Part shown: positions 56,415 through 64,000 of the stretch, in pieces
How positions within the stretch are numbered: position 1 is the first letter of the stretch
Layout: each line of letters starts with the position of its first letter
Origin: Chloroflexota bacterium
Lineage (GTDB): Bacteria; Chloroflexota; UBA11872
DNA: 64,000 bases
Direction: 5' to 3'
Assembly: GCA_026708035.1 (NCBI GenBank)
Contig: JAPOVQ010000017.1
Span: 140,289 to 204,288 of the forward strand
Notes under the pieces: generated by a model
The model's database searches: none
Seen by the model: only the letters and a program-made list of their open reading frames with translations
Told to the model about the DNA's origin: nothing
Translations under genes and position numbers: made by a program

Positions 56415-57545
56415 CTAAGGCCGAGCGGCTTCAGCCTCGGGAAGCGGCAGCGGGTGGTGGTCCTCCTCGGGGTATTGCTGGAAGAGCCGCCCCCACGGCC
56501 CGCGCAGCGCTTGGGCCGCCCGGCGGCGGCCGTGCACGTTCCACCAGTAGACGTCGTGATAGGCGCGGGACGCCGCGTAGGACCACGGCGCGATCACCGT
56601 GCGCAGCAGCAGCCGCTCCAGGGGCTTCAGCGGCCCCCAGTAGATGAGCTTCTGACCGCGGCTGGCAAACGTCTCCCGGGCCGTGCGGGCCTGCCAGCTC
56701 ACGGCGTCGGGATCCACGCCCACCACCTCGATTTCGCGCGCGTCGGCGGTGCCCAGCCCGGCTTCGTGCGCCAGTCGCAGAAACGGAATCTCGAACGGGT
56801 CCAGGCCCATCAGCCGGGCGATGGTGGCGTCCACCGCGACCTGGTCGGCGCCCGCCAGCATCAAGCCGCGCTCGTGGATGTCCATGCAGCGAGGGCCGGG
56901 ACCTTCGCCGATGAAGGTGCCGTCCACGACGGCAAAGATGCTGTGGTGGATCTCCTTTTGAATCGTCAGCAGGTCCACCAGCGTCTCGTGGATCGTGGCG
57001 TGGCAGAAGTGGCGCTTCTCGAAGAGCAGGCCGCCAAACGCGTTCTTCATGGCTCCGGTGATGGTCGTGAACACGTGCGTCTTCATGGTCGGCAGATGAA
57101 TGATGTTCGTGCCGATGAGTCGTTCGGGAATGCGCACGCCCTCGGGATACACGTCGTGCAGGGTGAGCATCCGGCCCTGTGGCTCATAGCGCACCCAGCG
57201 CTCGTCGTCGTAGAGGTGCACGTTGCGCACGCCGTGCGCCGTCAGAACCGGTCGGTGCTTGTTGACGCGCTCGCCCACGCGGGCGCTGACCACCACGGTG
57301 CGGTTGTGCGCGCCGAAGATGGTCTCGACGGGGAATCCGTCGGCCAGCAGCGTGCGCGTGACGCCGTCGAGCTGCCAGGGCGCGGTGGAGCAGGCGGGGT
57401 ACCAGTGGTGCCACGAGACGTTGATCTTGAGCGCGGTTTCGGCCGCGGGATCGATGTGGTCCCGGTATCCGGCGCGGCGCATGGCGTCCGCGACGTCGTC
57501 GAGAACCGTTTCGGGCTGCGTGCGAACCAGGGCGACGGTGCTCAC
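56415..57545 (-). CDS. DUF362 domain protein
   Basis: 376 residues with the DUF362 landmarks INVSWHHWYP, NIIHLPTMKTHVFTTITGAMKN, GEGPGPR and VDATIARLMGLDP. The frame continues upstream through a repeat that encodes a spurious LDSGFRRNDGG stretch, so the GTG at 57545 directly before STVALVRTQPE is preferred. No ferredoxin domain is fused, unlike many DUF362 proteins. Biochemical function unknown. Confidence 0.82.
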   Translation of the reverse strand: MSTVALVRTQPETVLDDVADAMRRAGYRDHIDPAAETALKINVSWHHWYPACSTAPWQLDGVTRTLLADGFPVETIFGAHNRTVVVSARVGERVNKHRPVLTAHGVRNVHLYDDERWVRYEPQGRMLTLHDVYPEGVRIPERLIGTNIIHLPTMKTHVFTTITGAMKNAFGGLLFEKRHFCHATIHETLVDLLTIQKEIHHSIFAVVDGTFIGEGPGPRCMDIHERGLMLAGADQVAVDATIARLMGLDPFEIPFLRLAHEAGLGTADAREIEVVGVDPDAVSWQARTARETFASRGQKLIYWGPLKPLERLLLRTVIAPWSYAASRAYHDVYWWNVHGRRRAAQALRGPWGRLFQQYPEEDHHPLPLPEAEAARP

Positions 57546-57546
57546 T

Positions 57547-57561
57547 GGAGCGTCACGCTCC
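57547..57561. promoter_or_regulatory. Perfect palindrome next to the DUF362 start
   Basis: GGAGCGT-C-ACGCTCC, one base upstream of the GTG start at 57545. It could be an operator, or an RNA hairpin that occludes the ribosome-binding GGAG. It may be coincidental. Confidence 0.4.
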
Positions 57562-57621
57562 GAAGATCCGACTGAGAGCTGGCATTTCGGCGTGTTCCGA
57601 TTCTCTCTCCTCTGGTGCCAT

Positions 57622-57729
57622 CTTTGCGTAACCCCTCCGTCATTCCGGCGAAAGCCGGAATCCAGTCCGGTCAAGCCTCGGGCGCGCTGGGCACTTTGGG
57701 GTAGGGGCGGGTCTCAGACCCGCCCGCAC
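57622..57729. repeat. Intergenic repeats between DUF362 and RibD-like genes
   Basis: 44-bp element (57622-57665) identical to 28232-28275 except for one base, and a palindrome GGCGGGTCTCAGACCCGCC (57701-57729). No gene is seen in the gap. Confidence 0.8.
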
Positions 57730-57812
57730 AACGTCCTGCGAACGCCTCATTCTGTGAAAAGGATAGGACGAGGGGGGCGGCTCCGGCGAACGAGACGGCC
57801 GAAGCCGACGAA

Positions 57813-58574
57813 TCACGACGGCTGCGCGGCAAAGGGCGAAGTGTCAGGCACCCGGAATCGTAGAAAAACCTCGCCCTGGCAGTGGGTCACGCTGAGCAGG
57901 TCGAGCGATAGGACGTCATCTGGCGCCAGGGCGCGCTCGCCTTCCACGGCCGTCCGCGGCCGAGGCTCGCCGATGATCGACGGCGTGACCGTGATGAAGA
58001 ATTCGTCCACCAGACCGGCGCGCAGCATGTGGGCGTTGAGGATCGCGCCGCCTTCGCACACCAGGCGCCGGACGCCCCGCTCGGCGGCCAGGTAGGCGCC
58101 GAGCGCCGACAGATCGACCGCCGTGTCGCCCAGCCGCACGATCTCCGCCACCTCGGCGAGTGCGGCAGAAACGTCGGCGGCTTCGTGCGTCACCACGATC
58201 GGCCGCAGCGGGTAGCGCCGGCGCCGGAATACCCGGTCCGCGGGATCGATTCGGGCCGAGTTGGTCACGATGACGAACAGCGGGGGCTCCGTGAGGCCCT
58301 TTGCCGCCCGCGCGCGCCGCAACTCGTCGCTCCACAAATACCGGTCCAGCCCCATCCCCAGCGTCCGTGCCCCATGCAGCACGGCGTCGAAGTGGATGCG
58401 AAACCGGCGAAACGTGCGCTGGTCGGCCTCGCCGCCGATCGGCCAGTAGGCGTCGGTTGGGCCTTTGATCGCGCCGTCCAGCGTCATCACCATCTGGATC
58501 GCCGTGTAGGGACGGCGGGCGCCGGCGGGCAGCTCGAGATCGTCGTAGACCCCGCCCAATTCCTCCGCTGACAA
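57813..58574 (-). CDS. RibD C-terminal/DHFR-like reductase
   Basis: 253-residue stand-alone RibD_C-type domain, with the N-terminal TAIQMVMTLDGAIKG, the DAVLHGARTLGMG nucleotide loop and the LVCEGGAILNAHML motif. It lacks the RibD deaminase domain, so a role in riboflavin synthesis is not certain; such proteins also act as general NADPH-dependent pteridine or lactone reductases. Starts one base before the stop of the upstream enolase-family gene, so the two are co-transcribed. Confidence 0.8.
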   Translation of the reverse strand: MSAEELGGVYDDLELPAGARRPYTAIQMVMTLDGAIKGPTDAYWPIGGEADQRTFRRFRIHFDAVLHGARTLGMGLDRYLWSDELRRARAAKGLTEPPLFVIVTNSARIDPADRVFRRRRYPLRPIVVTHEAADVSAALAEVAEIVRLGDTAVDLSALGAYLAAERGVRRLVCEGGAILNAHMLRAGLVDEFFITVTPSIIGEPRPRTAVEGERALAPDDVLSLDLLSVTHCQGEVFLRFRVPDTSPFAAQPS

Positions 58575-58575
58575 C

Positions 58576-59733
58576 TCAGACCTCGGCCGGCGCGCCGTCG
58601 GAATAGCGCAGGAGCTCGGGCGGCGCCGCCGGCCCCGCGGCCTCCAGCGCCCGGGCCGCGGCCTCGTCCAGCACGATGCCCAGTCCAGGCGACGTGGGCG
58701 GCAAGGCGTAGCCGTCCTCGATTAACAGATCGCTCTCGAACAGCGCCTCGACCTCCGCCGCGAAGGGCCAGACCACCTCCTGGATGGCCGCGTTGTGCAG
58801 TGCGAAGTCCAGATGCACGCTGGCCATGGTGTTGACCGGGCTCTGGGGGTTATGCGGTGCCAGCTTGATCAGGTGCGCGTCGGCGGCCACGCCCATCTTC
58901 CACACCTCGGTCAGCCCGCCGGCGTGCGCGATGTCCGGCTGCAGGTAGTCCACCAGCTCCTCGTCGATGACGGGCTGGGCGTCCCAGCGGTGAAGCAAGC
59001 GCTCGCCCGTGGCCAGCGGCACATTCACCGCCCGCCGGATGCGCCGCAGCGGGGCTACCGCTTCCGGTCGCGTCGGCTCCTCCAGGAAGTAAGGATCGAA
59101 CGGCTCGAGCCGCCGCGCCAGGTCGATGAACTCGTCCGGTCGCAGCCGTCCGTGGGTCTCGATGAGCAGGTGAAACGCCTCGCCCACGAACTCGCGCGCG
59201 GCCTCCACGATGCGCTGCGCCTGGCGCAGGGCGGCGGGCACGTCCATGCCGCGCTCCTGCTCGTCGGCAGCCATCAGCGGCAGGAACTTGGCGGCGGTCC
59301 ATCCCGCGTCCAGCAGCGGACCGAAGGCGTAGGGAACCTCCTCGGGCGTGTTGGCATGGCAGTGGGTATAGAGCGCCACGCGGTCGCGCACCGGCCCGCC
59401 CAGCAGCCGGTGAATCGGCAGCCCCTGGGCCTGCCCGGCGATGTCCCACAGGGCCACGTCGATGCCGGCCAGCGCGCCCATCTGCACCGCGCCGCTACGC
59501 CGGCGATCGCTCAGGAAGACCCGGTGCCAGAGGTATTCGCGCCGCAGCGGGTCCTCGCCGACGACCAACTCCGCGAAGTCCCGCAGCGCCTCGCGCACCG
59601 ACCGCTCGCGCCCCATCAGCGTCGCCTCGCCCAGCCCGGTCAAACCCGCGTCCGTGCGCACCAGCACATAGACATAGCTGCGCCCCGCCTGCGGAACAAT
59701 GACGCTATCGACAGCCGTAATGCGCATGGGCAA
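58576..59733 (-). CDS. Enolase-superfamily acid-sugar dehydratase (MR/MLE)
   Basis: 385 residues with an MLE N-domain and a C-terminal barrel. Metal-ligand residues are E192 in IETHGRL (an E-x-H in place of the D-x-H of galactonate and mannonate dehydratases), E218 in YFLEEPTR and E244 in LATGERLL. A later histidine lies in LAPHNPQSP. This combination fits dehydratases of hexonates or related acid sugars; the exact substrate is open. First gene of an operon with the RibD-like reductase. Confidence 0.85.
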   Translation of the reverse strand: MPMRITAVDSVIVPQAGRSYVYVLVRTDAGLTGLGEATLMGRERSVREALRDFAELVVGEDPLRREYLWHRVFLSDRRRSGAVQMGALAGIDVALWDIAGQAQGLPIHRLLGGPVRDRVALYTHCHANTPEEVPYAFGPLLDAGWTAAKFLPLMAADEQERGMDVPAALRQAQRIVEAAREFVGEAFHLLIETHGRLRPDEFIDLARRLEPFDPYFLEEPTRPEAVAPLRRIRRAVNVPLATGERLLHRWDAQPVIDEELVDYLQPDIAHAGGLTEVWKMGVAADAHLIKLAPHNPQSPVNTMASVHLDFALHNAAIQEVVWPFAAEVEALFESDLLIEDGYALPPTSPGLGIVLDEAAARALEAAGPAAPPELLRYSDGAPAEV

Positions 59734-59742
59734 GGAGTCTAT

Positions 59743-60018
59743 CTACCGCTTTTCGGTCAGCCGTCCGGACAGGTACTTGTGGATCACGCTGGACAGGAGG
59801 GTCTGATAGGGAATCCCGTCTTCGCGGGCCCGCGCGTGCGCGAGGTTGAAGTCGCGCTCGGTGACCCGCAAGTTCACGCGCTTGGTCTTGTTGAAGGTTT
59901 GGCGCGCCGCCTCACGCGCCGCCTGGATTTCGTCCTGAAGGTGAGGAACGGAGCGCAACTCGCCCCGCTCGAATTGATCGAGGATGTCCCGCTCTTCGGC
60001 GCTCAGCGCGTCGGTCAC
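59743..60018 (-). CDS. brnA: BrnA-like antitoxin
   Basis: 91-residue BrnA/CopG-like antitoxin with a ribbon-helix-helix C-terminal half (KRVNLRVTERDFNLAHARAREDGIPYQTLL). The GTG at 60018 overlaps the toxin stop by 4 bp. It should neutralise BrnT and repress the operon, whose promoter lies upstream of brnT. Confidence 0.8.
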   Translation of the reverse strand: MTDALSAEERDILDQFERGELRSVPHLQDEIQAAREAARQTFNKTKRVNLRVTERDFNLAHARAREDGIPYQTLLSSVIHKYLSGRLTEKR

Positions 60019-60302
60019 GATGGCCGCCTCCTCCCGTAATCTCGCGTAGCCTTTCGGCTGGGAATGATCGTCTTGAGGAAGCGAGTGCCGTCGGCCTGCA
60101 TTACGCATGGCACGAGATAGACGTACGCGTCAATGTCCACGACGTAGATCCGCTGCCCCGGGTAGCGATCCTGATTCGGGTGCTCCAGCACGTCTCTCAA
60201 TCCACCTTGCTCAATGGCGGCGACGACGATCTCGAATGAGACTCCCCGCTGCTCGATCAGCTGTTGATTCTTCTCCGTGCTCCAGTCGAAGCCGGCGCTC
60301 AT
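60015..60302 (-). CDS. brnT: BrnT-like ribonuclease toxin
   Basis: 95-residue toxin of the BrnT fold: FDWSTEKNQQLIEQRGVSFE at the N-terminus, then HPNQDRYPGQRIYVV and the C-terminal arginine-rich FLKTIIPSRKATRDY. ATG 60302 is used; the frame is open a further nine codons upstream. Relatives cleave RNA. Toxin precedes antitoxin, as usual for brnTA. Confidence 0.82.
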   Translation of the reverse strand: MSAGFDWSTEKNQQLIEQRGVSFEIVVAAIEQGGLRDVLEHPNQDRYPGQRIYVVDIDAYVYLVPCVMQADGTRFLKTIIPSRKATRDYGRRRPS

Positions 60303-60415
60303 GTCCCAATCATCACACGATGTGTGCACTTTGGCAACAAATCGGATAGCTCAACCGTCACCTCCGCCCTGCCGAATCAAGGTGCCGTACGACGCGCGCG
60401 GAGGAAGACTTCACT

Positions 60416-60446
60416 GTATTAGAAAAAATGTTAGCTTTTTCAATAC
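60416..60446. promoter_or_regulatory. AT-rich inverted repeat upstream of the exporter
   Basis: GTATTAGAAAAA (60416-60427) and TTTTTCAATAC (60436-60446) form a nearly perfect dyad with one extra base. It is a striking AT island in GC-rich DNA between divergent brnTA and the MFS exporter gene. It may be an operator or promoter element. Confidence 0.5.
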
Positions 60447-60473
60447 CTGCCGCTGCCCCATGCTGAACGCCTC

Positions 60474-62108
<1,635 letters not shown>

Positions 62109-62184
62109 CCGCCGACATCGGGCCGCGTCGGCCCCACCCCGTGGCCCCGGCTTTTGACCGATGCTGCGACTTCCGATGGCCTGC

Positions 62185-62586
62185 TCAGCCGGCGTTCCCC
62201 GCGAGCTTCGCCCCGGCGGCGGCCAGGGCCTGGTCGAAGGTCATGATCTCTCGCACGCCACGCCGCCGGCAGCATGCAAAATGGCAAAGGTCTCTGGCGC
62301 TCAGGGCGGGCAGCCGGTCATGGAGTTGGCGGGCGAGGATGACGTCCGCCTCTTCCAGGGGCCACACGTCCACGCCGGCCCTGTCCATCAGTTCCAGCGC
62401 CGAATCCAAGGTGTGCGGCCGCTTCGTCCGCAGATAGACATGCATCAGCTCTTGAATCACCTCGGCCGAGGTGAATAGCGGCTTGCGGTTGCGCAGCGAC
62501 TCGCCAAAGAAATGCTGGGCGGGAGATTGCAGCGGATGCGGCTTCCCGACCGCATACATGAAGACGCTGGTGTCGACGAAGATCAC
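62185..62586 (-). CDS. vapC: PIN-domain toxin VapC (second copy)
   Basis: 133-residue PIN domain. Acidic residues lie in VIFVDTSVFMYAVG, EVIQELMHVY, ARDLCHFA and MTFDQAL. The GTG at 62586 overlaps the antitoxin gene by 4 bp. It differs enough from the module at 46726 to be an independent system. Confidence 0.87.
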   Translation of the reverse strand: MIFVDTSVFMYAVGKPHPLQSPAQHFFGESLRNRKPLFTSAEVIQELMHVYLRTKRPHTLDSALELMDRAGVDVWPLEEADVILARQLHDRLPALSARDLCHFACCRRRGVREIMTFDQALAAAGAKLAGNAG

Positions 62587-62858
62587 ACGCTGGGCAAGCC
62601 GTCGGTCATCGATTCGTGGAGTGTCTGAAGCTGCTCGTGCCAATCCGGTTCCACGCCGGGCCCTTCACGCGCCGCGCAGGTATCGAAGAACCGCCGCAGG
62701 TCGTCCGACGACGCGAACCGTTCCGTGCGTTGCCGCGCCTCGAGCCGCTCACGCGCGGCGGCCCTGAGCCACGCGCTGAAGGTCAGCCCCTCCCGGCGGG
62801 CCTGTCTGACGAAGCGTTCGCGGTCCTCGTCCGGAATGATGAGCTGGACCCTGGCCAC
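62583..62858 (-). CDS. vapB: VapB-type antitoxin (second copy)
   Basis: 91-residue antitoxin. The N-terminus ARVQLIIPDEDRERFVRQARREG...FSAWLRAAARERL is a ribbon-helix-helix-type fold; the tail contacts VapC. ATG start. Probably autorepresses via the inverted repeat upstream. Confidence 0.85.
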   Translation of the reverse strand: MARVQLIIPDEDRERFVRQARREGLTFSAWLRAAARERLEARQRTERFASSDDLRRFFDTCAAREGPGVEPDWHEQLQTLHESMTDGLPSV

Positions 62859-62885
62859 GGCGACAGCACTCGTCTACGCACAATG

Positions 62886-62904
62886 TGTGTATTGATCCTA
62901 CACA
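62886..62904 (-). promoter_or_regulatory. Inverted repeat upstream of vapBC copy 2
   Basis: TGTGTA-N7-TACACA, 28 bp before the antitoxin start, in an AT-richer patch. A plausible operator for the antitoxin. The core ACACA is partly shared with the vapBC palindrome at 47372. Confidence 0.5.
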
Positions 62905-63013
62905 TCGGATAGACCGACGTCAACGTCCGTTGCGACCTCGTCGGGCGCCCGCAGTGTGCGCCCCCAGCCGGGATTGCTCGGCCGAGAAATAGACCTCGTA
63001 CGCCCGGTCAGAC

Positions 63014-63295
63014 CTAACTCCGCCCCGTCACCGCCACCAGCAGAATCGCCAGGGCGAACGCCGCGAGCCCGATCGCCGTGGCTGCCGCCGTGCCGACGAT
63101 GAGGGGCCGCAGCGCGCCGCGAGACTCCGACCCGACGCGCAGCCCCAGGTATCCGGCCAGCGCCACCACCACCGCAATCGTGGCCGCGCCGGCGGCCCGC
63201 TGGTTGTCGATGAGGAAGTAAACCGCCGCCGCCACAGCCGCGAAGGCCGCCGCGCAGACCACCGCAACGCGCGCCCGGCGAGCTTGAAATCGCAT
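63014..63295 (-). CDS. Small membrane protein, unknown
   Basis: 93 residues with three hydrophobic segments (about 9-30, 36-52 and 66-88), the first preceded by Arg residues, suggesting an N-in topology. No recognised family. ATG 63295 is preferred over longer readings. It points away from the ThDP gene with an 88-bp spacer. Confidence 0.55.
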   Translation of the reverse strand: MRFQARRARVAVVCAAAFAAVAAAVYFLIDNQRAAGAATIAVVVALAGYLGLRVGSESRGALRPLIVGTAAATAIGLAAFALAILLVAVTGRS

Positions 63296-63383
63296 CGGCG
63301 CAGCATAAGCGACCGCCGGCAGGTTGCCGGATGGCCGCGTACGTGCCAACGTTCCACCAGTTGACTTGCCGAGGGACGCTGCC

Positions 63384-64000
63384 GTGACCGGAGCCGATGC
63401 GCTCGTCGCCATTCTGAAAGCCGAAGGTATCCAGCAGGCGTTCTGCTACCCCACGACGCCCATTCTCGAAGCGCTGGCCCGCGGCGGTGTCCGCACGCTG
63501 CTCGCGCGCCAGGAGCGCGTCGCCGGCAACATGGCCGACGGCGTGTCGCGCTCGACCAACGGACGCCAGTTGGGCGTCTTCACCGTGCAGCAGTCCGCTG
63601 GCTCCGAAAACGCCTTCGCTCCCATTGCCCAGTCGTTTACCGACTCGTCGCCCCTGCTTTTCATTCCGGGCCATCCGGGCCTGCAGAAGGCTGGAATTCC
63701 GCCGGCGTTCGACGGCCTGCCGCACTACAGCGCGGTCACCAAGCTGGCGCTGCAGCCAACGTCGGCCGAGCAGATCCCGCAGCGCGCCCGCATGGCCGTC
63801 GCGACATTGCGCTCGGGCCGGCCCGGTCCGGTGATGTTCGAGATGCCCACCGACGTCGCCGCGCAGGAATTCGACGGTCCGATCACGCACGCGCCGGTGC
63901 CCCAGGTCAGGAGCGCCGCCGATCCGGGCGCCGTCGACGAGGCCGCCGAGCGCCTGCTGCGCGCCGAGTCGCCGCTGATCTGGGCCGGCCAGGGCGTGCT
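63384..64000 (+). CDS. Thiamine-diphosphate enzyme, 3' partial
   Basis: The frame from GTG 63384 (GAGGGA 7 bp upstream) is open to the right edge and encodes a ThDP PYR domain of the acetolactate synthase/decarboxylase superfamily: TGADALVAILKAEGIQ at the start, the catalytic glutamate E44 in LLARQERVAGNMADGVSR, then TVQQSAGSENAF and LRSGRPGPVMFEMPTD. About 205 residues are visible and the ThDP-binding C-terminal domain is cut off. Same superfamily as the enzyme at 54674. Confidence 0.8.
   Translation, partial: MTGADALVAILKAEGIQQAFCYPTTPILEALARGGVRTLLARQERVAGNMADGVSRSTNGRQLGVFTVQQSAGSENAFAPIAQSFTDSSPLLFIPGHPGLQKAGIPPAFDGLPHYSAVTKLALQPTSAEQIPQRARMAVATLRSGRPGPVMFEMPTDVAAQEFDGPITHAPVPQVRSAADPGAVDEAAERLLRAESPLIWAGQGV

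Noticed and set aside
62898..63890. 330-codon minus-strand frame at the right end
   Set aside because: It runs antisense through the ThDP gene that is clearly coding on the plus strand, and low-complexity sequence makes up the rest.

Overview
The window is GC-rich, gene-dense bacterial DNA with 57 protein genes (two cut by the window edges) and one tRNA gene. A Chloroflexota origin, perhaps near the marine SAR202/Dehalococcoidia lineages, is the best fit. The evidence is a DUF2298 (Chlor_Arch_YYY) protein beside an Agl23-like protein (both families are known mainly from Chloroflexota and Archaea), a zincin_2-type metalloprotease, proline-threonine-rich lipoproteins, and an accessory set of sulfatase, mandelate-racemase-like, DUF362 and ThDP enzymes. 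The phylum is an inference; no rRNA gene is present. Many genes start with GTG and overlap the previous stop by 4 bp.

Layout. 1-3.8 kb: partial polysaccharide deacetylase, then a csoR-copA copper operon with a palindromic operator. 4-9.3 kb: envelope glycosylation operon (DUF2298 protein, Agl23-like GT-C protein, FAD oxidoreductase). 9.5-14.4 kb: comB, a lipoprotein, a DHA2 exporter and a metalloprotease whose last codons come from an interspersed repeat. 14.6-24.1 kb: sulfur and tetrapyrrole block (sulfite reductase, NYN protein, cysH, cysC, sat, hemC, cobA, hemD, hemB, EamA transporter). It links sulfate activation and reduction to synthesis of the siroheme precursor that sulfite reductase needs. 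24.1-28.1 kb (minus strand): parA, ftsZ and a GAF/GAF histidine kinase. 28.5-31 kb: an ECF-like sigma factor coupled to a membrane VWA protein. 31.1-33.5 kb: NIPSNAP, two KTN/TrkA proteins, ribosomal protein L25. 33.8-43.4 kb: methyltransferase, bifunctional PBP, and two tandem paralogous membrane proteins of about 940 residues. 43.5-54.4 kb: Gfo/Idh/MocA oxidoreductase, DUF4202, a DAO-type oxidase, a selenocysteine tRNA, a vapBC module, sulfatase, cupin, an M16 peptidase pair, a small zincin, a threonine-synthase-like enzyme and DUF1801. 54.6-64 kb: ThDP enzyme, DUF362, RibD-C/DHFR-like, enolase-superfamily enzyme, brnTA, a second DHA2 exporter, a second vapBC, a small membrane protein, and a second ThDP enzyme running off the right edge.

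Several families of short palindromic repeats sit in most of the larger intergenic gaps. No rRNA operon, insertion sequence, prophage or CRISPR array was seen. The points most worth following up are the selC gene, the sigma/VWA pair, the parA-ftsZ-kinase block, the tandem giant membrane proteins and the leaderless, operator-controlled vapBC promoter.
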